Below are positions 1 to 10,117 of a stretch of 64,000 nt of DNA, in pieces. The stretch is from Halichoerus grypus (Eukaryota > Chordata > Mammalia > Carnivora > Phocidae): NCBI RefSeq assembly GCF_964656455.1, contig NC_135725.1, positions 52,149,688 to 52,213,687 of the forward strand. The letters are read 5' to 3'. A model generated the notes under the pieces. That model saw only the letters and a list, made by a program, of their open reading frames with translations, had not been told where the DNA came from and did no database searches. Every line of letters begins with the position of its first letter. Position 1 is the first letter of the stretch. A program made the translations under genes and the position numbers.

Positions 1-230
1 AAGGATTTTGCCCACATTTTCCCTTCTTCCTCTGCCTCTGACCAGCCTTGGTGGCTACCCGCGTGCACCCCCTCCTTCCCCATGACACGGTGTGCCCCCT
101 TCTCTTCGGATCCATGAGTATAATAATCTATCTTTTCAATGGCAATTGTTTTCCTGATCTGTTGGCCTCACCATACATAAGTAACAATAAAACCTCGATT
201 TAAAAAACACATACATAAAGAGAAAGGAAG
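1..230 (+). other. Possible retroelement 3' end, unresolved
   Basis: The stretch has a pyrimidine-rich part, then TTCAATGGCAATTG, GGCCTCACC, an AATAAAA signal near 186-192 and a short A run near 202. That order resembles the R/U5 end of an LTR or the tail of a retroposed transcript. No family is recognised, and the left part lies outside the window. It could equally be ordinary intron sequence. Confidence 0.25.
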
Positions 231-1152
231 ATGGATTAGCAAAAGACCACAGCCTGGCCTCTGCTTTGCTCATATTCAAATGGACTTGGATGAAAGTTAG
301 TTGCCCTGTCAGTTATATTTAGCAAAACTGCCAGTTTTAGTGTTCCAAGAAAAAAGCATGATTTTAGTATAAAGCACTGTATTATACTGGTTAAGAAAGT
401 ACTCAGTAGAGCCGACTAGAAACAGCTGTGATGAGGACATCCACATTAAGCCACTACATGTTACAAAAGATGCTGGGAGTTTTAAGGTTCCTTGGCTTCT
501 AGAGCACAGATTGAGTCCAACTGTAAAAACACCTTATGGAGCAAATACAAGAAGGCCCCATTCGCCTAAACAATCATGGTAAAGTTTTTTTAAATCAAAT
601 GTTCTGGATTTTAACATATCCCATTAAAACTGCAACACGGGAGATTCAGTACGAAAAGCAAAGTCCCTGAGATACTGTACTCTCATCTGGGGCTTACTTC
701 TGTCTCTAGCTCTGGAGTCAAAGCTACTCCAAGGCAGTTTTGCTTACTTTGCATGCCCAGCAGCGGACACACAGTGGGTGCTAAATATATGTTTCCCGAG
801 TGAAAGAATGTTTCTCATTATCTTTAAACAGATGATGTAAGAGATCAAAGATGCTCATTTAAGGGATTATGTAAATCGGTGGCTGGTTTTGGAGCTGAGA
901 ATGAAAGCTACTCCCTCTGGCCCAAACCATTATGATCCCACTACATTCTGCCACCGCTCGGAGAGAAATGTAAGACCCTATGTGGTGATGGCAGTGGACA
1001 TCCTGGCGTCTTCTGACCCTTACGCCCACCTCTACCTCCTGGCTAACGGCCCCCCACGAGTGAGCCCTTTGCGTGGGCCTGACAGTGTGCTGTGACCAAT
1101 GGCTGAGCTCCTGGGGGCCGCTTGGGTGGCAGCCCTGCTCAGCGACACTCAC
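231..1152 (-). other. MOB3B: Intron of MOB3B following the exon at 1153-1355
   Basis: The GT donor at 1152-1151 opens this intron in the gene's (minus) direction. The last nine MOB3B codons, which should follow, were looked for on the minus strand from 1150 down to 1 and not found, so the terminal exon lies beyond the left end. No repeat family is recognised. Open frames here are short and have no familiar motif. Confidence 0.7.
1151..1152 (-). other. MOB3B: Splice donor of the MOB3B exon
   Basis: Minus-strand sequence reads CCTTTG|GTGAGTG, a near-consensus donor. It interrupts the protein after a leucine codon, exactly before the KEM.. terminal segment of MOB3 proteins. Confidence 0.9.
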
Positions 1153-1355
1153 CAAAGGCTCTAGCTCCTTGCGGTCGATGAGGTTCATCTCTGTGACGAA
1201 GTAATAGAAGTGCTTGTAGCAGGTGTTGACATGGGCCTCCGCACCCATCACAATGACCCGGTCAAAGTGGTGGATGTAGACGTGGACGAAGACACGGAAA
1301 AGGCGGCACAGGATCTTCTTGCAGATCTGAAGGAAGTTCTTTGGGAAGGGAACAC
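1153..1355 (-). CDS. MOB3B: MOB3B internal coding exon (partial gene)
   Basis: The exon encodes MOB kinase activator 3B, a small zinc-binding adaptor of the MOB family; the best-known members activate NDR/LATS kinases, while the MOB3 group is less well understood. Read on the minus strand, the first two bases finish a split glycine codon. Then come 67 complete residues starting VPFPKNFLQ and ending RKELEPL, about residues 141-207 of a 216-residue protein. Two histidines, in the VHVYIHHF stretch (residues 24 and 29 of the exon), match the two zinc-ligand histidines of MOB1; the cysteine ligands lie on an earlier exon that is not in the window. Paralogues are excluded by specific residues: MOB3A has FLQTVRKIL and KEFGLID, and MOB3C has FQQVCTKIL and REFSLVD, where this exon has FLQICKKIL and TEMNLID. 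The frame is open with no damage, and both splice sites are intact, so this is a functional exon and not a processed copy. Confidence 0.95.
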
Positions 1356-1392
1356 CTAAAGAAGTCAAAAAAAGAAGAGAGAGAACAAAGCC
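1356..1392 (-). other. MOB3B: Splice acceptor and polypyrimidine tract of the MOB3B exon
   Basis: On the minus strand a run of C and T (TTCTCTCTCTTCTTTTTTTG) leads into ACTTCTTTAG at 1356, followed by the exon. The acceptor leaves a phase-1 junction (G|GT, glycine). Confidence 0.9.
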
Positions 1393-1533
1393 GTGATGGG
1401 AAAGCTCCAGAAGCCCGGGAGCGCACGTGCGAGGCTGGAGAACCGTCCTGCACGCGAGCCTCCAGGCCAGCCTGCAGATGCCTGGCTCTGCGTGGGCAGC
1501 TGCATCAGACACGCCTAAAAAAAGTGGCTAATG

Positions 1534-1730
1534 GGTGGCGCCTGGGTGGCTCAGTCGTTAAGCGTCTGCCTTCAGCTCAGGTCATGATCCCAGGGTCCTG
1601 GGATCGAGCCCCGCATCGGGCTCCCTGCTCCGCGGGAGGCCTGCTTCTCCCTCTGCTGCTCCCCTTGCTTGTGCTCCCTCTCTCCCTGCCTCTCTCTCTG
1701 TCAAATAAATAAATAAAATCTTTAAAAAGA
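1534..1730 (+). mobile_element. CAN SINE (tRNA-Lys derived), full length
   Basis: It has the head box GGCGCCTGGGTGGCTCAG, a tRNA-related body, a CT-rich tail, AAATAAATAAATAAAATC and an A run. A perfect 17-bp target duplication, AAAAAAAGTGGCTAATG, lies at 1517-1533 and 1731-1747. It sits only about 180 bp upstream of the MOB3B acceptor. Confidence 0.95.
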
Positions 1731-1747
1731 AAAAAAAGTGGCTAATG

Positions 1748-2160
1748 ATGCTGTTATGTTTAAATACCAACAATGACCAGGAAGAGACCAAAAAAATTAA
1801 TGAAGAAGGCCAGGTTTGTTTCTTTGGTTATATATATATGCATATATATTCATATGTATTTGGTTTTATTTACATATAAATATTTGCTTTTATTTATATA
1901 TAAATATTAAATATTGATTTTTACATAGAAATGTGTGTTCTCCCTTCTTGCTCCCCACCCCCCCCTTTATAGAGCACAAGAAGGTTCATTTTCCTTTTAC
2001 ATCTAATCTAAGAGAACTAGAGGGAGACGGGTGCTCCCTGACAGAGTAACGGGGCCGCGGGGACTGCAGCAAATCGGAAAGCACCTTCTCCTCAAAGGGA
2101 GTAGTGGTGGCAAAACTCCAGCCAACGGTGGCCCGACAGGGACAGAGGCCCAGGGCTCTT
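1748..2160. other. AT-rich intron sequence
   Basis: Between about 1827 and 1925 the sequence is an irregular run of TATATATA, TTTATATAT and AAATATT blocks, a low-complexity AT tract. The rest is unique, and no element is recognised. Confidence 0.5.
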
Positions 2161-2171
2161 AGAACTTCTGA

Positions 2172-2371
2172 TTTTTTTTTTTTTTTTAAAGATTTTATGT
2201 ATTTATTTGACAGAGACACAGCGAGAGAGGGAACACAAGCAGGGGGAGAGGGAGAGGGAGAAGCAGGCTCCTGCCGAGCAGGGGGCCCGATGCGGGGCTC
2301 GATCCCAGGACCCTGGGACCATGACCTGAGCCGAAGGCAGACGCTCAACGACTGAGCCACCCAGGCGCCCC
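2172..2371 (-). mobile_element. CAN SINE, minus, inserted in the tail of another SINE
   Basis: It reads as a T tract, AAAGATTTTATGTATTTATTTGAC, the arctoid-type CAGCGAGAG body, then CCACCCAGGCGCCCC. The copy is little diverged. Its right flank begins CTGATTTTT, repeating the left junction, so it went into the T tract of the older SINE to its right. Confidence 0.95.
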
Positions 2372-2374
2372 TGA

Positions 2375-2573
2375 TTTTTTTTTTTTTTTAAAGATTTTAT
2401 TTATTTGACAGAGAGAGAGACAGCGAGAGCAGGAACACAAGCAGGGGGAGTGGGAGAGGGAGAAGCAGGCCTCCCGCCGAGCAGGGAGCCCGATGTGGGA
2501 CTCGATCCCAGGACTCCGGGATCATGACCTGAGCTGAAGGCAGACACTTAACGACTGAGCCACCCAGGTGCCC
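2375..2573 (-). mobile_element. CAN SINE, minus, older host of the nested pair
   Basis: It has a body like its neighbour's but with more substitutions (CCACCCAGGTGCCC head). The duplication AGAACTTCTGATTTTT lies left of the pair (from 2161) and right of it (2574-2589), so this was the first insertion. Confidence 0.93.
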
Positions 2574-2894
2574 AGAACTTCTGATTTTTCAAGATAATTC
2601 AGGAATCTGGAGTTCTATGTGAACTTGCTACATTTTTTAAACATGAGCGATGAATCTAAAGTTTTAAAAAATACCAGTGGTCAAAACAAGACATCTTTCT
2701 AACTTAATGTGGCCTACAGGCTGCCCGTGTGCAAATTCTGATCCAAATTCCTCCAGAGATTCACTGTTTCCGGGGTGGGCAAATGCTACACCCTCCACAG
2801 ACAGTGGACATTACACTTATCCCCACTTCATCTCCTTGAGGAAGGTACGAGTGGGTTATGGGGCCAGAGGGGGCACCTTAAGTGGTAACATGTT

Positions 2895-3210
2895 GTAAGT
2901 TAAACAGACTTTGAATTCCTGCTCTACAACTTATCCAGCTGTATTACCATGGCCGAGAGATTTAACCTCTGGGAGCTTCAGTTCTTCCATATGTAAATAA
3001 AAATTCCAACAGTTGGGAGGATTAGACACAGATAAAAATTCCAGTGGTTGTGAGGATTAGAAGTGGTGCCCAGGCAACTCTGGTTTCTCATCTATAAAAG
3101 AAAGGTCATAATAAGGCCTTCCTTGCATGAGTAGGAGGGTGTTAACACGAGTAAAATCCCTCGACAGTGCCTCGAATAGAGGAAGAGCTCACTAAATAGG
3201 AAGGACCCTC
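2895..3210 (+). repeat. MIR relic
   Basis: It keeps the MIR order: TTTGAATTCCTGCTCTACAAC, TTAACCTCTGGGAGCTTCAG, GTGAGGATTAG, ACAGTGCCTCG and AGCTCACTAAATA. The middle part (3000-3100) contains a duplicated or inserted stretch. Confidence 0.7.
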
Positions 3211-3814
3211 CTTCCCTCTGCACTGTAAGGTCTGCAGCATTTAGCTGTTGTTATAAGGAATATATTACCTTTATCAAGAAAAGGTAGACATGGCTACAAC
3301 CTTCCAACAGAATTGCAGAGTGTGCTTAGGGTGGGCTCCTGGTCCCTGTCCATCCCTCCACAGGGTCCCAGTGGCAGCTGTCTGGTGAGATACTCTGTAA
3401 TGGGATCACCTGGGACCCCCAGGGCACGATGAGAGAGACAGAACATGACTGGCAAATGGCAGGCGCAAGATCTGCCTCCCTGGGGCCCGGCACCGATACC
3501 AGCTTTTCTTCAAACACAAAGTGGGACCTATCAAATGAACCCAGGGAGAGACTCGGGCACAGCATGGCAGCTGTCTGGGCAACAGATGCTGGGATTTGGG
3601 GATAGAGGTGAGGTAACGCTAGGGAGTGGGGAGCCCCTCGCAGAGATTATGGGTGGTTTTCTATGCTGAGGAGGGGCCAGCAAAAAGCTGCCAGGCTGGG
3701 GAAGGGTCTGGAGTCTTCAGAGAAGCCCAAGTCCCAGAGGTGATGGAATCCCTCTAAGTGTGTTCCCATCAGAAGGGGAGCCCCGTAACCCACACAGTGA
3801 CAACACCAAGAGTT
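3211..3814. other. Unique intron sequence
   Basis: I see no repeat, RNA gene or exon. Overlapping open frames of 74-79 aa on both strands show no recognisable motif and no splice context. Confidence 0.5.
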
Positions 3815-3990
3815 GACATGTTTCCTTTACAACCTATCTGCAAAGTGGGCTTTACGACTCATATGTCACAGAGGACTAACACTGAAACTCTGAAGCACAG
3901 ATTAACTTGCCCCAGGCTATTTAGCCAAAAAGGGGCAGGGCTGGGAAGTGGACCAAGTCAGCCTGGTTCTCAACACCAAAAGATCTGGTT
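3815..3990 (-). repeat. MIR relic, minus
   Basis: Degenerate CTGCAAAGTGGGC, CTGAAGCACAGATTAACTTG and CCCAGGCT follow the reverse MIR pattern (dip in counts, 'gaggcacagagaggttaagt'). Confidence 0.55.
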
Positions 3991-4254
3991 ATGTTTGGAG
4001 GGTAACACTCTTTCTCTGCCAAGGATAGAGGCACAGCTCGATGGCTAAGTGTAACGAGGCATCCAAAGGTTACTCTTGGTGGTACAGAAATAGGATTTAA
4101 AAAAAAAAAAAAGAAAAGTGGTGGGAAGTGAGAGAAGTCTGAAAAAAGTCTACGTCCTTGGCAGTCAAAGATGCAAGGTGATAAGAGGTCAGCTAATACA
4201 CTCCGCTGCCTTCAAGGAGATATGTGTTTTCTCTGTTCATGCCTTAGGAACCTG

Positions 4255-4505
4255 GGACTAATAGAAAAAGCCAACATTTACTGAGCACTTACTATGTTCC
4301 AGGAACTAAGCCAAGAGCTTTACATGGATTAGCTGATTGAATTCTGACAAGGCTTGAAGGCAGGTACTATTATTGTTTCCATCGCAAAGATGGGAAAACA
4401 GACTTGGGAAAATTAAGTAGCTGCCCAAGGTCACCCGGCTGGCAAATAGTAGGGGAGGGGCCTGGAGCCAGGTCTGTCCAACTCCAAAGCCCAGGACCAC
4501 CTTGA
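4255..4505 (-). repeat. MIR relic, minus, nearly full length
   Basis: It reads in reverse-MIR order: ACTGAGCACTTACTATG, AAGAGCTTTACATGGATT, AGGTACTATTATTGTTTCC, CTGCCCAAGGTCACCCGGCT and CTGTCCAACTCCAAAGCC. Confidence 0.85.
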
Positions 4506-4915
4506 AAACCTGAGATGCTCCGCTGGGGCTCTGCACACACCCCCAGCTCTGTGGCCCTTCCTTTATGTGTGGTCTGAGCCCCCGTGGTGGGTTTACCTTT
4601 CACTCCCACTGCCTCCAACTCACCACAGCCAGGGAACACGGGGAGTCTCAGCTGTACCACTTCACCTGCTTGATCAGCCCCACACCCCACACACTGACTG
4701 CAGGCAAGGCAGTCTCGGGCACATTGAGGATGTTCATGGCAATTGCTAGGTCCCTCTAGATGGTCCCCCATTTGCTTCTTTCCCCCATCCCTGTTCTGCT
4801 CAGCTCTGAACTCTTGGCTCTCCCTTCCATCCCATACCTGGTCTCTGGCCGTGCCTTTGTCCTAGAACTTGGCTTGCCTCTTGTCTCTCCCTTTTGGACC
4901 ACGGCTAGAAATGAT
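4506..4915. other. Unique GC-richer intron sequence
   Basis: C-rich and T-rich on the + strand. A minus-strand open frame (4370-4771) runs through it and into the MIR, so it is not a gene. No element is identified. Confidence 0.5.
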
Positions 4916-4919
4916 CATT

Positions 4920-5065
4920 AGAGTAGTGGAGAGGAGTGGCTTTGAGATTCTGGAAGACCTAGTTTTAAAGTCCTAGTCCTACAATTTATTTGCTGTACAG
5001 GCAGGTTACTTCATCACTCTTCTGCATTGTAAAATAGATAAAAACATTGGCTTTGTAGTGTCCTT
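4920..5065 (+). repeat. MIR relic
   Basis: TAGAGTAGTGGAGAGGAGTGG, then TTTTAAAGTCCTAGTCCTAC, GGCAGGTTACTTCATCA and CATTGTAAAATAGATAA match the forward MIR core in order. Confidence 0.6.
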
Positions 5066-5419
5066 ATACTAGTATCTGTACTGTAACGGTCCTTAGTGGG
5101 AACTGTCAGACTAAATTCTACTTTTGTTATTTCTCACCTGAACTCCTCCGGTAGGTAAAACCCAGGCTCAGCATCTCTTGACTCTAGCTGCAAAGTTGGA
5201 TCAGACTCTTCCACCATTCCCTCTCTTACATGTAATTCATTCTTCAAAAGTGAATATTGCAAATGGTTCGAGTTAGGGTGTGCTCAGCATGCACCAGTCA
5301 CCTCAGGCCAACTCTGGAAGCTGAGAAGTCCTGGGCTGGGAGTTCTAGGGAGCCCAGGAACCCCAGCGGGCTCTCGGCTGAACCAGAGAGAAAATCCCAG
5401 CTCACAGAGCATGGGGTTG
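5066..5419. other. Unique intron sequence
   Basis: No repeat is recognised between the MIR and the SINE. A short open frame beginning at 5257 runs into the SINE and is not gene-like. Confidence 0.5.
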
Positions 5420-5434
5420 AGAATAAGAAAGCTT

Positions 5435-5624
5435 GGGGTGCCTGGGTGGCTCTGTCGGTTGAGTGTCTGTCTTCGGCTTAGGTCATGATCTCAGGGTCCT
5501 GGGATCGAGCCCCATGTCCAGCTTCCTGCTCGGAGGGGAATCTGCTTCTCCCTCTCCCTCTGCCTGCAGCTCCCCCTGCTTGTGCTCTCTCTCTCTCAAA
5601 TAAATAAATAAAATCTTAAAAAAA
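5435..5624 (+). mobile_element. CAN SINE
   Basis: It has the head GGGGTGCCTGGGTGGCTC, a CT-rich tail and AAATAAATAAATAAAATC. The target duplication AGAATAAGAAAGCT lies at 5420-5433 and 5625-5638. Confidence 0.94.
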
Positions 5625-5744
5625 AGAATAAGAAAGCTACATAGCAGTTGGGAAATTCATTCAATATCATCTATGGGTTCAGGGGCCATTTCTATGTATT
5701 TTAGCTCTTTTCTCCCCTTCTCTTCTGCCTTCCAGGTGTTCAGA

Positions 5745-6110
5745 TTTGTGTGTGTGTCCATGTGTATATATGTGTGCATGTGTGTATGTATATGTGTGTA
5801 TATGTATCTGCATATATGTGTGTGTATATGTGTGCATGTGTATGTATATGTGCATGTATGTATGTGTATGTGTGTATATGTATCTGTATATGTGTGCGTG
5901 TTTGTGTGTATGTATATGTATGTGTATATATGTGCGCATGTGTCTGTGCGTATGTATATGCATGTATATATGTGTGTTTGTATGTATGTGTAGGTGTGTG
6001 TATGCATGTGTATATATGTGTGCATGTGTGTATATGTGTGTTGTATGTGTATGAATGTGTGTACATTATGCATATGTCTATGTGGCATGTGTGTCTGTGT
6101 GTGTGTTTTA
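5745..6110. repeat. Long compound TG/TA microsatellite
   Basis: About 360 bp of alternating purine-pyrimidine sequence built from TGTG, TATG, TATA and CATG units, with no pure long run. Six overlapping open frames of 94-145 aa occur on both strands (Thr/His/Tyr-rich on minus, Cys/Val/Met-rich on plus). They are products of the repeat and not genes. Confidence 0.95.
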
Positions 6111-6173
6111 AATAAACCTTCAGAAGGTGGGAAGTAGAAGAGATCACTCCTTTGGAGGTAAAGAACTGGATGT

Positions 6174-6188
6174 CCACCCCTCTGGTGG
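6174..6188 (-). promoter_or_regulatory. CTCF-like motif (weak candidate)
   Basis: The minus strand reads CCACCAGAGGGGTGG. This fits the CCASYAGRKGGC core of CTCF sites except for one G where C is usual. A single motif of this length can occur by chance. Confidence 0.25.
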
Positions 6189-6409
6189 ACGTTGGAACTA
6201 TCTCGCCCTGTGTAACTGGCTACATGGCAGCAAGATAAGGCAAGACTCGGCCCTGCTGATCAACTCCCTTCCTTGACAGTCAGAGGCACCAGCTCATGAA
6301 ATTGGATTAGTCTGAGGGTTTTTGTCTCCGTGGTGCTAAGAAGTATCCAATCTTCATTAAATAGACAAAGGAAAGGGAGCCCTGAGTGATGCGTGATTTG
6401 CAGTGTGTC

Positions 6410-6740
6410 CCAGAACACTCTGAGCAGTGGTATTATAGTTGCAGTTTTATTTTTTTGTTTTAAGATTTATTTATTTAGAGAGAGAGAGAAATCCTCCAGC
6501 AGACTCCCTGCTGGGCATGGAGCCCAATGCGGGACTCCATCTCAGGACCCTGAGATCCTCACCTGAGCTGAAATCAAGAGTGGGACACCTAATGGATTGA
6601 GCCACCCAGGCGCGCCTGGCAGTTTTTTTTTTTTTTTTTTAAGTAACGGAGGCTTAGCTGAGTTAAAGTATTTGCCCCTAGCCCCACAGCTAAAGGGAAG
6701 TAATGGTTTGGCTCTAAAAGTCAGGTTTTTTTCTTCTGCA
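6410..6740 (-). repeat. MIR relic, minus, split by a SINE
   Basis: The left part (GTGGTATTATAGTTGCAGTTTTA) and right part (GGAGGCTTAGCTGAGTTAAAG, CTAGCCCCACAGCTAAA, TTTGGCTCTAAAAGTC) are consecutive pieces of a reverse MIR. The CAN SINE at 6449-6618 separates them. Confidence 0.65.
6449..6618 (-). mobile_element. CAN SINE, minus, older type
   Basis: It has TTTTAAGATTTATTTATTTAGAG, GGAGCCCAATGCGGGACTC and GAGCCACCCAGGCGCGCC. GCAGTTTT flanks it at 6441 and 6619 as a short target duplication. Confidence 0.9.
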
Positions 6741-7315
6741 TCCTGTTACTATGGGCTCCATGGTGGTAGGGAACAGACCAGCATTTTATGACCTGCACTT
6801 AGCCCAGGACCTGGCTTATAGAAGGAGCTTGAAAAATGTGTGTTTGCTGGCTTTAAATGGCTACAGTCCAGCAGTAGGAAGAATGACAGGCTAATGAATC
6901 ATCACAAATAGATGCTGGGCTTGTTACAATGATGGCCTGCACCTGAGGGAACGGTATGCTGGCTGGATCTGGGCAAAGGCAGTCTACGTGGACACGTGGC
7001 CCCACTGACCCAGCTCAGGACCACATCCAATGTCCTGTCCCTCTGCTTCTCTTGTGTTTGTGAGATATTATGGACCCTCCACTTTTGTATTTCCCAAGAC
7101 ATGTTTTAAAACTCACTAATTTGGGAGAGCCTTGGCTAAAAAAAAAGGTCATGAGATCAAATGTATTTGCAAAAATCCTGCTTTCATAGAGGTTTACAGT
7201 GTATCTCTGCATGGGAAAGGACCTGAGAATTCCTGTAGCAAAAAGTCCTATTTTACTCTGAACCCCTCTTTTCCCCCTCATAATATCTATTGGTTTAAAA
7301 CACAGAGCCTGTAAC
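6741..7315. other. Unique intron sequence
   Basis: A short MIR-like or L2-like tail (CTTAGCCCAGGACCTGGCTTATAG, near 6797-6820) is visible. The rest shows nothing recognisable. Confidence 0.4.
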
Positions 7316-7520
7316 AAAAGCCTGGCTTTTGTTTCTATCTCACTCTACCTCCTACTCACAATGCAGTCATATGCAAATGGTTAGTCCCTCTAAGCCTCAA
7401 TTTCCCCCCCGTAGAAAGAAAAGAGGTTGATGTCATCTCTAGCTCCTGAGGTTGTTATGAGGATTAAATAAATGTACAAAAGGCTTTGCTTAATGCCTTG
7501 TGGACAGTAAGCACTCTCTT
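7316..7520 (+). repeat. MIR relic
   Basis: TAGTCCCTCTAAGCCTCAATTT, GAGGTTGTTATGAGGATTAAATA and GTGGACAGTAAGCACTC follow the forward MIR order. Confidence 0.8.
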
Positions 7521-7689
7521 GTGAACTGTTACTTTTAGTATCCCATGGACCCAATGCTCTTCAGAAAATACTTTGGGATTAAATTCCTCCTGCATATTTA
7601 TTTTTCAGGAGGGCAGTTTGGGTATTAACACATCAGTTCTGAACTTACAAAGAACTCAGAGTGGCTATGTTCTGCCTTACGTTATTTTC

Positions 7690-7820
7690 TACAAGGTTCT
7701 CATACTTACATCTTGTCTAATTGTAAGTTCCCTGAACAAAGGGATTGTTTTATATTTTGAGTCTGCCTTTAAAAGTACCTGGCACAGGGCTAGGTGGGGA
7801 GTAGTCATCCATCAGAATTG
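7690..7820 (+). repeat. L2 3' end relic
   Basis: TTGTAAGTTCCCTGAACAAAGGGATTG-like text and ACCTGGCACAGGGCTAGG fit the L2 3' terminal region. Confidence 0.65.
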
Positions 7821-8458
7821 AATCATAAAAGAGCAGTGATCTTATTTAGTCAAGATGTGAGTCTATCATCTCCTCTTTGGGGGAGGGAAAAAGGCTCCAG
7901 CAGAAATGATAGCCTTTTGCCAGGATCTTGATATGGTCCTGGCATGGGACGCTGCACACTGCTTTTGGTGAAAAGGAAAGAGAGCTCTGTGATAAGAACA
8001 TTTTGATCTTACCTACGGGGTGGGAAGAAAAAACCTGAAACTCCTCTTTTCTTATCATTAAAACCTCCCTTCTTTGCCTTTCAACGTATTTTTTTTTCGG
8101 GTGGTGATCATTAATTTTCAGTTACCGTGCTCAATTAGAAAGTTAATGGCAGACAGTATTAACCAGTAGCTCTAACTGAAGTAGACTGCACGTCTGAAGT
8201 GTCTGGAGTTAAACTTTGACTAGTCTTATAATAATTGAGACAAACCATGTGACCATAATCCCAAATAGATGTGCACTGATTGATATAGAAAACAACCTTT
8301 GATCGGAAGGTCTTCAAGTGATTTGCAATCACTAATTGAGTCTCAGGGCACCCCGAGCCACATCCCATGACTCTCAGATTCAAGCTGGAAAATTTCATAC
8401 TTTAAGTTGTTCCAAAATGAGAAGATGTGTTCAGAAGAGTGTTCTCCAAAGAGGTGAT
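7821..8458. other. Unique intron sequence
   Basis: No repeat, exon or RNA signature is recognised. The only low-complexity feature is a short T run near 8090. Confidence 0.5.
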
Positions 8459-8495
<37 letters not shown>

Positions 8496-8511
8496 CACAC
8501 ACACACACACC
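8459..8511 (+). repeat. Compound (GACA)n-(CA)n microsatellite
   Basis: About six to seven ACAG tetramers lead directly into about ten CA dinucleotides. The run is nearly pure, so its length is likely variable between individuals. Confidence 0.95.
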
Positions 8512-9714
8512 TTTGGATCTGGATGGTCTTGGGTTATGTGATGGAGCTTGGTCTCTGCAAATGGGTCAGTAATGAAATGAAGTTGGTGAACCTAAAACAG
8601 GGCCAGGCTGAGCTCAGATGCCAGAGTGAGCTGAGGCAAAATGCCTGGGCAGAGGTCAGAATCCCAAACCAATCACTCATAGGTGGTTCCGGCAGGAATT
8701 TGCCCAACAATTAGACTCAAAGCAAGGCTAGAGTTTGCTGGACGATCGGGCCAAGGAGGAAGCTAAGCCAGAGAGTTGGGATGAAGGCAGAGGGTGAGGT
8801 GAGCCTGCAGGGCCCGGACTCTCCTGAAGGCCTGACAGGCAGTGCCCAGCCCTGCCTCCGCTGTTCAGGAAGACGTGGTGCTCGGCAGGGAGTCAGCATC
8901 TGACAGGGCCCTGCAGAGTTCATGAATGTGCCTAACCACAACTTTCTGATCTCCAAGCCACATTCAGTACCAGAACTAAATCGAGCATGGAATATAATAA
9001 TTTCTCTGGGGCCCCATGTGGATTTGCCTTTTATCTCTGACTTAGTAAATCTCCTTTCTCCCAAACAAAATTTAATAAAAAATTCCAGTAATTTCTGAGC
9101 TTCAATCCGTTTTCTTTCTTCTTTCCTCCTCTTCCCTCCCTTGCACTAGGCAGATGCCCCATTCAATCCTTCCTTTGCGGACACCCCTGAAAGAAAATAA
9201 GCTGTCTAAATGGCTTATGTTTCCTTTTTTACCCTGTTATGGGAGCTGCAAAGGGAAAGAGTCCCTCAGAGAATGCAGAAATGCTTGGGATGATGGGGCC
9301 ACAGACTGGAGACAAAGGTCCCAAACTCAAACAAGAGCCGGGGGTAGTTTCTGTGTTCACTGAAACGCATTCCTGTTCTCATCATCTTCTCTCTTTTCTG
9401 CTGAAGAGAAGGCCCAATGTCTGGTGCATGATCACACCGGGTTAGACCCGGACCACGGAGGTAGAGAGAGTAAGGGCTAGGAGGTGGTCTCCAGCGACAC
9501 TAGACAACTGCCCTCAAACATCCCAGGTCCCACAAGTAGTCGGCAGGTGTTCCAGCCTGTCCTTTACCTAGTTAATGCCTCTACTTTCTTAAGAGCTCCG
9601 CCCAGGTTGTCTGACATCTGCTATCTGCTCCTGAAACTTTCTGAGCACAGAGCCCAGATGGTAATTCCACACAGCTCTGTGGGAATCCCTGACTCAGGGC
9701 CAGCCCATCTCCTA
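8512..9714. other. Unique intron sequence
   Basis: No interspersed repeat is recognised. A 115-aa minus open frame (8717-9064) lacks family motifs and splice sites around it. Confidence 0.45.
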
Positions 9715-9805
9715 GACTGTACCCTCCCTGATGGTCCTCACGGCTGATCCTTAGTGCCTACCACGGAGCCTGGAGCGGGCTGGGTGTGTAACCAATGCTT
9801 GCCAC
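9715..9805 (+). repeat. L2 3' end relic
   Basis: AGACTGTACCCTCCCTGATGG, TTAGTGCCTACCACGGAGCC and AACCAATGCTTG resemble the final 90 bp of L2 elements. Confidence 0.5.
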
Positions 9806-9839
9806 GTGCTGGATGGAGGGCTGGGCTCTTAGGCCACAT

Positions 9840-9965
9840 GCTGACCCTGAAATCAAAGCTCAGAAAGGCAAGGGGACTGACTGGCCTGGGATTTACAGCG
9901 AGTTTGTGATGAAAAGGGACCTGCATCCCAGTCTCTCTGATTCCAGAGCCTGTGCTCTTTTCACT
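9840..9965 (-). repeat. MIR relic, minus
   Basis: AAATCAAAGCTCAGAAAGGCAAGGGGACTG, TTTGTGATGAAAAGGGACC and TTCCAGAGCCTGTGCTCTTTTCAC-type text matches the reverse MIR 5' part. Confidence 0.6.
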
Positions 9966-10117
9966 CTTGCTAGAATACTCGACAGGCTGTTCTCACGGCT
10001 CCTTCCATCTCTCTTCAATCCTACTGGCAGACTTGGGGAAGCAAAACTTGTTAAAAGATGAAGGTGGAAAAGGGAGGTTTGGTTCTCACTTCCCCAAACG
10101 CATGTGTCATCCAGGGT

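Noticed and set aside
859..1512. Whole 217-aa minus-strand frame as one protein
   Set aside because: Only the middle 67 residues match MOB3B. The rest is intron translated past clear GT and AG splice sites.
1534..1730. tRNA gene in the SINE head
   Set aside because: CAN SINE heads descend from a tRNA-Lys but lack an intact cloverleaf. None of the roughly two dozen copies looks like a functional tRNA.
5657..6177. Long open frames (up to 145 aa) on both strands
   Set aside because: They are translations of the TG/TA microsatellite, present in several frames at once, with two- to three-residue periodicity.
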